From: Allobosea sp.
GTDB taxonomy: Bacteria; Pseudomonadota; Alphaproteobacteria; Rhizobiales; Beijerinckiaceae
Direction: 5' to 3'
Assembly: GCA_021732895.1 (NCBI GenBank)
Contig: JAKFWE010000188.1
Location: 1 to 20,448 of the forward strand
Length of the DNA: 20,448 nucleotides
Every line of letters begins with the position of its first letter. Position 1 is the stretch's first letter. The position numbers and the translations under genes were made by a program. The notes under the pieces were generated by a model that was not told the origin of the DNA, ran no database searches, and saw only the letters and a list, made by a program, of their open reading frames with translations. Below, piece by piece: positions 1-6,721 of this stretch.

Positions 1-1
1 A

Positions 2-286
2 GACAGGATCGGCAACGACTACAACAGCACGATGAAGCGCGTCTTCGGCAGCGGCCTGCCGGCCGAGATCTGGGGCAAATACATGCGGGCCGCCCATGCC
101 GGCAGCCAGCCGATCCCGCTGCCGGGCGGCCTCTGGCGCGGCGAGCCCGGCCCGACTCAGGGGGACGGCGCGCCGGTCGCGGCCATACGCCCGCAGGTCC
201 GTACGCAGACCGCCGACAGCGACCGCGCCTGGGTTCCGCCCGCGCCGCAGGAGAAGAACCTGCTGCAGCGGCTCTTCGGCGGCTGA
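2..286 (+). CDS. Penicillin-binding protein 1A family, C-terminal end (partial, 5' cut by window)
   Basis: This is the last 94 residues of a reading frame already open at base 2. The segment GNDYNSTMKRVFGSGLPAEIW resembles the end of the transpeptidase domain of class A bifunctional penicillin-binding proteins (PBP1A/MrcA). In that family a GNDxN..M..V.GGxLPA.IW stretch follows the KTG box, and a Pro/Arg-rich, poorly conserved tail follows it. These enzymes polymerise glycan strands and cross-link peptides in the periplasm and are anchored by an N-terminal membrane segment. The SxxK, SxN and KTG catalytic motifs lie upstream of the window and cannot be checked. The tail ends in LLQRLFGG. The stop lies 9 nt from the end of the convergent MFS gene, with no obvious terminator between them. 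Confidence 0.8.
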   Translation, partial: DRIGNDYNSTMKRVFGSGLPAEIWGKYMRAAHAGSQPIPLPGGLWRGEPGPTQGDGAPVAAIRPQVRTQTADSDRAWVPPAPQEKNLLQRLFGG

Positions 287-295
287 GCGGCCGGG

Positions 296-1492
296 CTACG
301 CCTGGCCCGCCCGCAGCCGCGCGCTGGCGTGGAACAGCGCCAGCGCGGACACCCCCAGAACCGCCATTACCGCCGGCAGCGGCAGGGCCGAGCCGCGCAG
401 CAGCGCCCCGACCAGCAGGCCGACGCAGGCCGAGAACAGCATCTGGCAGAGCCCGGTGAAGGAGGAGGCCGCGCCGGCGCGCTCCGGAAACGGCATCATC
501 GCCTGCGCCTGCGCCTGTGGCATGACGAGCCCGATGCCGCAGGCATAGAGCGCCATCGGCACGGTGACGCCGAGCGAGGCGCCGAAACCTGTGGCGACGC
601 AGAGGAGCATCGCGACGCCGCCCCCGGCGAGGCAGGCGACGCCGAGCCCGATCACCCCGTCGAGCCCGCGCCGGCCGACGAGGCGCTGGGCCAGGATGGT
701 GCCGGCGATGAAGCCGAGCACGCCGAAGCTGAAGGACAGGCCATAGCCGACGGGTGAGAGCCCGTAGACCCCCATCAGCACGAAGGACGAGCCGGAAATG
801 AAGGCGAACAGGCCGGCATAGGCCAGCGAGGTCAGGCCGACATAGACGCGGTAGGCCCGGTTCCGCAGCAAAACCCCGAAGCCGCGAAAGATCGCGATAG
901 GAGAGAGCGGCTGCGGCGAGCGGACCCGGACGGTCTCGGGCAGCAGCAGCAGCACCGCGCCCGCCAGCAGCGCGGCGAACAGCAGGGTCGCGACGAAGGT
1001 CGAGCGCCAGCCGAAAGCGTCCTGCAGGAAGCCGCCCGCGACCGGCGCGATGGCCGGCACCACCCCCATGATCATGCCCATCCGCGCCAGTTCGCGCCCG
1101 GCGCGCGGCCCCTCGTAGAGGTCGCGCACCATGGCGCGGGCGAGCACGATCGGCCCGGACGCGCCGAGCGCCTGCACGGCGCGCGCGCCGGTCAGCGCCT
1201 CGATCGAGGTGGCGAAGGCGCAGGCCAGCGTGGCGAGCAGGAACAGTCCGAGCCCCGCGAGCAGCACCGGCTTGCGCCCGAGCCGGTCGGAGACCGGCCC
1301 CCAGAACAGTTGTCCGCCGGCGAAGCCGAACAGGAAGGCCGACAGCGTCGCCTGCGCGCCGGCGATGTCGGTCGCCATCACGCGGACGATCTCCGGCAGC
1401 GAGGGCAGGTAGAAATCCGTCGAAAGCGGCCCGAGCGCCGTGAGCATGGCGAGGATCGCGGTCATCGCCAGGGTGTCGGGGCGCAGATGCAT
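296..1492 (-). CDS. MFS multidrug exporter, Bcr/CflA family
   Basis: This 398-residue protein has about twelve hydrophobic segments and belongs to the major facilitator superfamily, drug:H+ antiporter (DHA1) type. The Bcr/CflA signature GPLSTDFYLPSLP is at residues 21-33. The loop 2-3 motif A, GPVSDRLGRKP, is at 65-75. Motif C-like Gly/Pro-rich sequence (MGVVPAIAPVAGGFLQDAFGWR) lies in TM5. Family members export bicyclomycin, chloramphenicol, sulfonamides or amino acids from the inner membrane using the proton gradient; the substrate here cannot be read from sequence. The ATG at 1492 is preceded by AAGG about 7 nt upstream. A second in-frame Met lies nine codons downstream. The gene follows the YgjP-type protease gene after 82 nt on the same strand, so it may have its own promoter or be read through from it. 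Confidence 0.88.
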   Translation of the reverse strand: MHLRPDTLAMTAILAMLTALGPLSTDFYLPSLPEIVRVMATDIAGAQATLSAFLFGFAGGQLFWGPVSDRLGRKPVLLAGLGLFLLATLACAFATSIEALTGARAVQALGASGPIVLARAMVRDLYEGPRAGRELARMGMIMGVVPAIAPVAGGFLQDAFGWRSTFVATLLFAALLAGAVLLLLPETVRVRSPQPLSPIAIFRGFGVLLRNRAYRVYVGLTSLAYAGLFAFISGSSFVLMGVYGLSPVGYGLSFSFGVLGFIAGTILAQRLVGRRGLDGVIGLGVACLAGGGVAMLLCVATGFGASLGVTVPMALYACGIGLVMPQAQAQAMMPFPERAGAASSFTGLCQMLFSACVGLLVGALLRGSALPLPAVMAVLGVSALALFHASARLRAGQA

Positions 1493-1574
1493 GACGGCCT
1501 TGGGGTTCGGGGCGCGTCCGTTGTGCAGCGCAGCGGCGGCGGGATCAAGCCGCGTTCACGCCGCCCGCGCCCGC

Positions 1575-2315
1575 TCAGCCGAAGCCGTGCAGCCCCGCGC
1601 CATGGCGCTTCAGCCAGGCCTCGGCCTCGGGCGTGCGCGGGCAGAGTCGGTGCGTCAGCGCCCAGAACCGGTGCGAATGGTTCATCTCCTTGAGATGCGC
1701 GACCTCGTGGGCGGCGAGATAGTCCAGCACCAGCGGCGGGGCGAGGATCAGCCGCCAGGAGAAGTTCAGCGAGCCGTTCGAGGAGCACGAGCCCCAGCGG
1801 CTCTTGGTGTCGCGGATCGTGATCTTGCGCGCTGGAATGCCGAGCGCGGCCGTGTGGCGCGCGACGGCGGCCTCGAGATCGGCCAGCGCCTGCCGGCGCA
1901 GGAAATCCAGGATGCGGCGCGCCACATGCGCCGCCTCGCCCGAAACGGCGATGATCGGCTCGCCATCGGCGTCGGCGGTGACCCGGGTGACGCCGCGCAC
2001 CTTCGACCAGTGGACGATCCGGTGCGGCGCGCCGCGCAACGGGATGCTCGCGCCCGGCGCGAAGGGCACCGCCTGCGGGCGTTTCGCCAGCCGGGCGGCG
2101 ATCCAGCCGCCATGGCGCTCGGCGAAGCGCCTGCCGTCGCCGAAATCGGCGCGCTCTGGCAGGGTCAGGGTGATCTCGCCGCTGGCCTGCGAGATGCGCA
2201 GCGTCATCCGCCGGGCGCTGGCGCGCCGCTTCACCGCCACCGCGTAGCAGGCGCCGGCATGGGCGACCTCGATCACGGCCGGATCGGGCTTGCGCCTGAA
2301 CAGGGAGAGCCGCAT
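1575..2315 (-). CDS. YgjP-type zinc metalloprotease-like protein (DUF45 / M48-related)
   Basis: The product has 246 residues. The zincin motif HEVAH is at residues 203-207, inside YLAAHEVAHLKEMNHSHRFW, and His213 of NHS is the likely third zinc ligand. Upstream the family hallmark KSRWGSCSSNGSLNFSWRLI is at 171-190. This is the YgjP/DUF45 family, usually annotated as M48-family metallopeptidase. E. coli YgjP has been reported as a nucleotide pyrophosphatase, so the true activity is unsettled. No signal peptide is seen, so it is probably cytosolic. I chose the ATG at 2315 (MRLSLFRRKPD). An upstream in-frame Met at 2360 would overlap the preceding gene, whereas 2315 leaves one base after that gene's stop, with GGAG about 8 nt upstream. 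It is probably co-transcribed and translationally coupled with the tsaE-kinase fusion. Confidence 0.85.
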   Translation of the reverse strand: MRLSLFRRKPDPAVIEVAHAGACYAVAVKRRASARRMTLRISQASGEITLTLPERADFGDGRRFAERHGGWIAARLAKRPQAVPFAPGASIPLRGAPHRIVHWSKVRGVTRVTADADGEPIIAVSGEAAHVARRILDFLRRQALADLEAAVARHTAALGIPARKITIRDTKSRWGSCSSNGSLNFSWRLILAPPLVLDYLAAHEVAHLKEMNHSHRFWALTHRLCPRTPEAEAWLKRHGAGLHGFG

Positions 2316-2316
2316 C

Positions 2317-3867
2317 TCAGCGCTCCGCCGCGTCGAACAGGCGCGGCAGATGCGCCTCATACCAGCCCTTCAGCGCCGCCAGCGCCGGGTGCTCGAGATT
2401 GCGGCGCAGATAGGCCTCGATGCGTGGCAGATGCTTCAGATAGCCCGGCTTGCCGTCGCGCTTGTCGAGCCTGGCGAAAATGCCGGCGATCTTGGTGTTG
2501 CGCTGCGCGCCGAGGATCGCGTAGGCGCGGGCGAAGCCGGCGAGGTCGAAATCCGGCTGGTCGGCGCGCCGCGCCGCGCCATAGGCCGCGAGCAGCCTGA
2601 GCTCCAGCGCGGCGGGAACGTCGACGCGCGCGTCCTGCCCGAGCGAGACGAGGTCGTAGGCCGGGTGGCCGAGCACCGCGTCCTGGAAGTCGATCAGCCC
2701 GACCTTGCCATGGCCCTGCCGGTCCGCCAGCCAGATCAGGTTGGGCGAGTGGAAGTCGCGCAGCGTCCAGCTTCGCGGCGCGTCGAGGATCTCGTCGAAC
2801 AGCGCGTCCCAGAGGCGGCTGAACTCGGCCTGCGTCACGGCCGGCACGAACGCGCCGGCGATATGGGGCGCATACCATTCCAGGATCAGCTCGCTCTCGA
2901 TCGCCAGCGCGGCGCGGTCGTAGTCCGGCACGACATGGTCGCGGCCCTCCGCCACGGGCAGGATCGCCGGCAGCGCATGGCGGTGCAGGTCGGCCAGCAG
3001 GCGCGCCGCCGCCTCGTAGCGCTCCGGAACGGGGCCGTTGGCGTCGATCACGCCGTCTGCGCCGAGATCCTCGATCAGCAGCAGCCCGGTCGAGAGGTCC
3101 TGCGCCAGGATTTCGGGCGCCGAATAGGCCAGCGATCGCAGGCCGCGATCCATCGCCACGAAGGCGTCGACGCTCTCGGCCAGATGCGCGATCGCCGAAT
3201 AGGGCTTGCCCTGCCGGATCGCCGGGCCGTCCGGCCGCGGCGGCGAGATCATCAGGATCGCGCTCGTCCCGTCGGCCTGCGTCAGCCGCTCATAGGCGCG
3301 GCTGGAGGCGTCGCCCTGCATGAAGTCGCGCCTCGCCGCGCCCCAGCCGGCGGCGTCGAGCATGGCGCGGGCCGAGAGCGCGATCGCGAGGCGCTGGCGC
3401 CAGAGCACGCCGCCGGCGAGATGGGCGATGCGGCCGGTCTCCGGGCGCGCCGGATCGACCTCCAGCACGATGTCGAGCCGGCGTCCGCCCGGCAGCCGCG
3501 CGCCGGCGCGGTCGGGCCATTCGACAAGGGTGATCGTCCGGTCGAGCTCCTCGATCAGGCCGAGATCGTCGAGCTCGTCGGGGCTGCGGATGCGGTAGAG
3601 ATCGGCATGGATGACGGGGCCGTGCGGCGTGTCGTAGCCCTGCACCAGGGTGAAGGTCGGGCTCGGCGCCTCCAGCTCCGGGTCCTGCGCCAGTTCGCGC
3701 AGGATGGCGCGGGCCAGCGCCGACTTGCCGGCCCCGAGCTGGCCCGACAGCGCGACGATGTCGCCGGGCTTCAGGATCGCCGCGAGATCGGCGGCGAGTC
3801 GGCCGGTGGCCGCCTCGTCGGCGAGGGCGAGCCGGTGCGCGCCCGCCAGCGGCGCGTCCTCGCTCAT
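2317..3867 (-). CDS. TsaE / AmgK-like phosphotransferase fusion: tRNA t6A ATPase plus probable amino-sugar kinase
   Basis: This is a two-domain protein of 516 residues. Residues 1 to about 150 are TsaE: Walker A GQLGAGKS at 42-49, then SPTFTLVQGY at 69-78, DLYRI at 89-93 and VEWPDR at 115-120. TsaE is the P-loop ATPase that works with TsaB and TsaD to make N6-threonylcarbamoyladenosine at A37 of ANN-decoding tRNAs. Residues from about 155 to the end are an APH-fold phosphotransferase: QGDASSRAYERL at 184-195, catalytic-loop-like RDFHSPNL at 370-377 and metal-binding LIDFQDA at 391-397. This half resembles AmgK, the anomeric MurNAc/GlcNAc kinase of the cell-wall recycling route, and is often just called aminoglycoside phosphotransferase. 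The start overlaps the divL stop by four bases (ATGA), implying coupled translation. Fusions of this kind are known in alphaproteobacteria. The usual partner, a MurU-like nucleotidyltransferase, is not next door. Confidence 0.88.
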   Translation of the reverse strand: MSEDAPLAGAHRLALADEAATGRLAADLAAILKPGDIVALSGQLGAGKSALARAILRELAQDPELEAPSPTFTLVQGYDTPHGPVIHADLYRIRSPDELDDLGLIEELDRTITLVEWPDRAGARLPGGRRLDIVLEVDPARPETGRIAHLAGGVLWRQRLAIALSARAMLDAAGWGAARRDFMQGDASSRAYERLTQADGTSAILMISPPRPDGPAIRQGKPYSAIAHLAESVDAFVAMDRGLRSLAYSAPEILAQDLSTGLLLIEDLGADGVIDANGPVPERYEAAARLLADLHRHALPAILPVAEGRDHVVPDYDRAALAIESELILEWYAPHIAGAFVPAVTQAEFSRLWDALFDEILDAPRSWTLRDFHSPNLIWLADRQGHGKVGLIDFQDAVLGHPAYDLVSLGQDARVDVPAALELRLLAAYGAARRADQPDFDLAGFARAYAILGAQRNTKIAGIFARLDKRDGKPGYLKHLPRIEAYLRRNLEHPALAALKGWYEAHLPRLFDAAER

Positions 3868-6353
3868 TCGGCGGCGTCCGAGAGCGCGCCGCTGGACGGA
3901 ATGACGGCGGTGACGCGGGTGCCCCGTCCCGGCGCGGAATCGAGCTCGACGCGGCCGCCATGCAGCTCGACGATGGAGCGCACGATCGACAGGCCGAGGC
4001 CGACACCGCGATGGCGCGAACCGAGCGAATGGCTCTCGAATCTGTCGAAGACCTTTTCCTTCACTTCGGCCGGAATGCCGCGGCCCTGGTCGGCGACCGT
4101 CAGCCGCACGTCCTCGCCGATGCGTCCGGCGCTGACGGTGATGGTCTGTCCCGGTTGCGAGAAGCCGATGGCGTTGGAGATCAGGTTGAACAGCACCTGG
4201 CGCAGGCGCTTGCCGTCGGCCCGCAGCGGCCCGGTCTGCGGCGCGATGTCCACCTCCAGCGTCATCTTGCTGTCGGTCAGGCGGTCGTGCAGGCCCGCCG
4301 CCGCCTGCGCGATCGTCTCGGCGACGTCGACCTCGTCAAGATCGAGCTGCAACGCGCCGTTGTCGATCGTGGCGAGGTCGAGAATGTCGTTGATGATCGC
4401 CAGCAGCGCGCCCGAGGAGCGCAGGATGTGGCCGGCATAGTCGCGCTGCTTCTCGTTCAGCGGGCCGACGGTCTCCTCGCCGAGCAATTGCGCGAAGCCG
4501 ATGATGTTGGTCAGCGGCGAGCGCAGCTCGTAGGAGACGTGGTGCACGAAGTCCTCGCGCAGCCGCGAGAAGGTCTCCAGCGCCTCGTTCTTGTCGGTCA
4601 GGGCGCGCTCGACGTTCACCGAGGCCGTGACGTCGGCGAAGGAGAGCAGCGTCGCCCCGTCCGGCAGCGGCGCGGCCGCGCAGTCGAGCACGGCGCCGTC
4701 GCGCCGCTCCATCCGGCAGACATAGTCCTCGCGCGCGTCGCGCAGGCCGGTGACGACGCTGTGCAGCTCGCTCCACACCGTGTCGTCGGGAAAAAGCGGC
4801 CGGCACAGCCGCACCACCTCGTCGATATGCGGGGCCGCCGCCGACAGATCGCCCTGGATCTTCCAGGACTGGGCGAAGGCGGGGTTGGACAATTTCAGCC
4901 GGCCGTCCGAGCCGAACACGGCGACGCCCTCGCGCAGCGAGTCGAGCGTTTCGCGCTGGGTGCGCGACAAGGCGTTGAAACGCGATTCCAGCGTGAAGCG
5001 CTCGGTCACGTCATTGAACAGATAGGTCACGCCGCCTTGCGGATTGGGGCTGGCGACGACATGGACGGTGCGCCCGTCCGGCAGATACCACCAGTCCTCG
5101 CTGGCGCGCGGGCTGGTGTAGGCGCCCTGCACGGCGGCCTTCCAGCTCCGGTAGTCGCCGAGCTCCGGCAGCCGGCGCTCCGCCCGCAGCCGGTCGAGAA
5201 TCTCGCCGTCGCTCGGCTTGCCGTCGAGAAAGCCCGGGTCGAGCGACCAGAGCGCGCCATAGGCGGCGTTGGCGTAGAGCAGTCTCTGGCCGGCGTCGAA
5301 CACCGCGACCGCCGTCGTCAGCCGGTCGAGCGTGCGCACATGCGCGTCCATCTGGCGCTGGAGGTCGGCGCGCACCGCCTCGAGCTCGCTCATGTCGGTG
5401 GCGATGCCGGCAAAGCCGCTCGGCGTCGGCAGCTCCAGAACGTCGAGCGTGCGGCGCTGGCCGGCGACGATGACGGGGGCCCGCACCGAAAAGCTGCGCG
5501 CCTCGCGCCGCGCCGCGGCCGCACCCTCGCGCTCGCCGCGGTCGAGCAGCTCCATGCCGGCCTTCGCCGCCTCGCGCCCGTCGCTGGCCTCGACCGCGCG
5601 GGCATAGGCGGCGTTCGCCCAGGTCAGGCGTCCGTCGGGCGCGCGCGTCCAGGCCGGCTGCGGCAGGGCGGCCAGCAGCGCGGCGAGTGCGTCGTGATCG
5701 GCGCTGACCCGTTCGAACTCGCCCTGCAGGGTCATCAGCCTGGCGCGTTCGCCGCTGACCTCGCGCAGCCGGATCACGGCGCGTCCGGCCACGGCCCGTC
5801 CTTCCGCATCGATGAACGGGCCGGCCTTGCTCCGCAGCGTGAAGCCGAAAGCCTCGCCGCGCTGCTTCAGCGCGTCCGTGGCCAGCTCCAGCTTCTTGGC
5901 GTCCGCCGGCGGGGCCCAGGCCCCGTAGGCCAGCGCCATGCTCGCGCCCGCCGCGCCGAGGAAACCGCTGTCGCCCTCGAAGATCGGCTGCGCCTTCTCG
6001 CCGTTCCAGCTGACCACCACCTGCGGGTCGGCGGCGAGAAGCGCCGAGAGCCGCTCCTGATGGCTGCGCGCGGCCTCCAGTTCGCCGGCGAGTTCGCTCT
6101 CGCGGCGCTGCCATCGCGCCCGCTCGCGCACGTAGAGCACCGAGGTCGTCGCGGCGAAGACGGTCAGTCCCATCAGCACGAGCGACAGGCTTCCGGTGCT
6201 GAGCCAGTCGACCGGGGTGCGCAGCAGCGGTTCGCCCTGGGCCAGCGCCGGCCCCGCGGCGACGCCCCCGCCGAAACCCGGCGCCAGAACCCGCCCGACG
6301 CCGCTTCGCGCATTCTGGCCGCGGCCTGCGCCGTTTCGCCTCGTCGGTGCCAT
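3864..6353 (-). CDS. divL: DivL-type PAS sensor kinase homologue with Tyr in place of the phospho-acceptor His
   Basis: The product has 829 residues. One membrane segment (about 53-73) is followed by a short charged coil, then PAS-like repeats (roughly 102-200, 222-325, 340-455 and 466-580). A DHp helix pair (596-665) and a HATPase domain (705-825) follow. The H-box reads DFVHHVSYELRSPLTN: the residue that is His in histidine kinases is Tyr608 (codon 4532-4530). This is the hallmark of Caulobacter DivL (Tyr550), an essential polar protein that binds DivK and controls the CckA-ChpT-CtrA relay. The ATP site looks intact: N-box LFNLISNAIGFS 721-732, G1 DQGRGIP 755-761, G2 GVGLGLSI 783-790. I start at the ATG at 6353, preceded by GGAAG, rather than the longer frame to 6578, whose extra residues look non-coding. 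The gene is first of a tight block with the tsaE fusion. Confidence 0.87.
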   Translation of the reverse strand: MAPTRRNGAGRGQNARSGVGRVLAPGFGGGVAAGPALAQGEPLLRTPVDWLSTGSLSLVLMGLTVFAATTSVLYVRERARWQRRESELAGELEAARSHQERLSALLAADPQVVVSWNGEKAQPIFEGDSGFLGAAGASMALAYGAWAPPADAKKLELATDALKQRGEAFGFTLRSKAGPFIDAEGRAVAGRAVIRLREVSGERARLMTLQGEFERVSADHDALAALLAALPQPAWTRAPDGRLTWANAAYARAVEASDGREAAKAGMELLDRGEREGAAAARREARSFSVRAPVIVAGQRRTLDVLELPTPSGFAGIATDMSELEAVRADLQRQMDAHVRTLDRLTTAVAVFDAGQRLLYANAAYGALWSLDPGFLDGKPSDGEILDRLRAERRLPELGDYRSWKAAVQGAYTSPRASEDWWYLPDGRTVHVVASPNPQGGVTYLFNDVTERFTLESRFNALSRTQRETLDSLREGVAVFGSDGRLKLSNPAFAQSWKIQGDLSAAAPHIDEVVRLCRPLFPDDTVWSELHSVVTGLRDAREDYVCRMERRDGAVLDCAAAPLPDGATLLSFADVTASVNVERALTDKNEALETFSRLREDFVHHVSYELRSPLTNIIGFAQLLGEETVGPLNEKQRDYAGHILRSSGALLAIINDILDLATIDNGALQLDLDEVDVAETIAQAAAGLHDRLTDSKMTLEVDIAPQTGPLRADGKRLRQVLFNLISNAIGFSQPGQTITVSAGRIGEDVRLTVADQGRGIPAEVKEKVFDRFESHSLGSRHRGVGLGLSIVRSIVELHGGRVELDSAPGRGTRVTAVIPSSGALSDAAE

Positions 6354-6535
6354 CCTGCTTCCGTCGTTCGGGTTGGAGGCTGCGGACGCGGCGCCGGCGC
6401 CCTCCCGCCGGCCTCCGCTTCGGACGCAACGCCACATCACGCCGGCCGATACGCGAACGCCCGGGGTCGCGCCGCTGTCGTCGCAGCCCCGAATCAAACC
6501 CACTCTAATCACCGGTCGAGTCCGGCAGGAAGTCC

Positions 6536-6550
6536 TTAATCGAGCGTAAA
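6536..6550 (-). promoter_or_regulatory. Candidate CtrA-like site upstream of divL
   Basis: The plus strand reads TTAA-N7-TAAA, or TTTA-N7-TTAA towards divL. It differs at one base from the TTAA-N7-TTAA consensus of the cell-cycle regulator CtrA in alphaproteobacteria. It lies about 185 nt upstream of the divL start. DivL acts upstream of CtrA, so feedback would make sense, but a single one-mismatch site in an AT-richer spacer can arise by chance. Confidence 0.3.
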
Positions 6551-6616
6551 TGAGGCCTGCCTGCCGGCCCGCCGGCAAGCATTCAGGTCGATTCTACAAG
6601 TTGATGCGACCGCACC

Positions 6617-6639
6617 AAAAACCTACTACTGGTAGTGGT
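6617..6639 (-). terminator. Possible secondary terminator downstream of ahcY
   Basis: On the minus strand ACC-ACTA, loop CCAG, TAGT-A-GGT can form a seven-pair stem with one bulged A, immediately followed by TTTTT. It lies about 30 nt beyond the main ahcY terminator. The stem is short and imperfect, so this may be only a backup terminator or chance. Confidence 0.3.
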
Positions 6640-6669
6640 GATTGATGCAGTGGCGCAGCCATGTTCATG

Positions 6670-6696
6670 AAAAAGGCCTGGCGCGCGCGCCAGGCC
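6670..6696 (-). terminator. Rho-independent terminator of ahcY
   Basis: A perfect 22-bp palindrome (6675-6696), with half-sites GGCCTGGCGCG and CGCGCCAGGCC, lies 25 nt past the ahcY stop. On the minus strand it is followed directly by five T residues (6674-6670). A very stable GC stem plus a T tract in the direction of ahcY transcription is the standard intrinsic-terminator layout. It should separate ahcY from the divL unit. Confidence 0.85.
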
Positions 6697-6721
6697 CGGA
6701 CGGCGTTCCGTGATGCCGGTG

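Larger units (their letters stand above)
6354..6721. other. Intergenic region between ahcY and divL (368 nt)
   Basis: No convincing gene lies here. From the ahcY side it holds the strong ahcY terminator (6670-6696), a weaker hairpin followed by T residues (6617-6639), a perfect GC-rich inverted repeat TGCCGGC-CC-GCCGGCA (6562-6577), and a CtrA-like TTAA-N7-TAAA element (6536-6550). About 180 nt of GC-rich leader up to the divL start follows. Base composition around 6590-6670 is clearly more AT-rich than the flanking genes, as expected of a regulatory spacer. The divL promoter must lie here if transcription stops at the ahcY terminator. I cannot fix its -35 and -10 boxes. Confidence 0.7.

Noticed and set aside
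32..286. A separate 84-residue gene starting at base 32
   Set aside because: The frame is already open at base 2, and its sequence continues a penicillin-binding protein C-terminus. The ATG at 32 is an internal Met.
2290..4440. A 716-codon plus-strand open frame antisense to the tsaE fusion and the end of divL
   Set aside because: It spans two real genes on the other strand and has low-complexity composition with no motifs.
3960..6539. An 859-codon open frame on the plus strand, antisense to divL
   Set aside because: The product is Arg/Gly/Ala/His-rich with no recognisable domain, and the opposite strand encodes a clear PAS kinase. Long antisense frames are expected where codon third positions are nearly all G or C.
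6562..6577. Inverted repeat TGCCGGC-CC-GCCGGCA as an operator
   Set aside because: The arms are perfect, but GCCGGC words are very frequent in this GC-rich window and a two-base gap makes a poor RNA hairpin. It is noted only within the intergenic entry.
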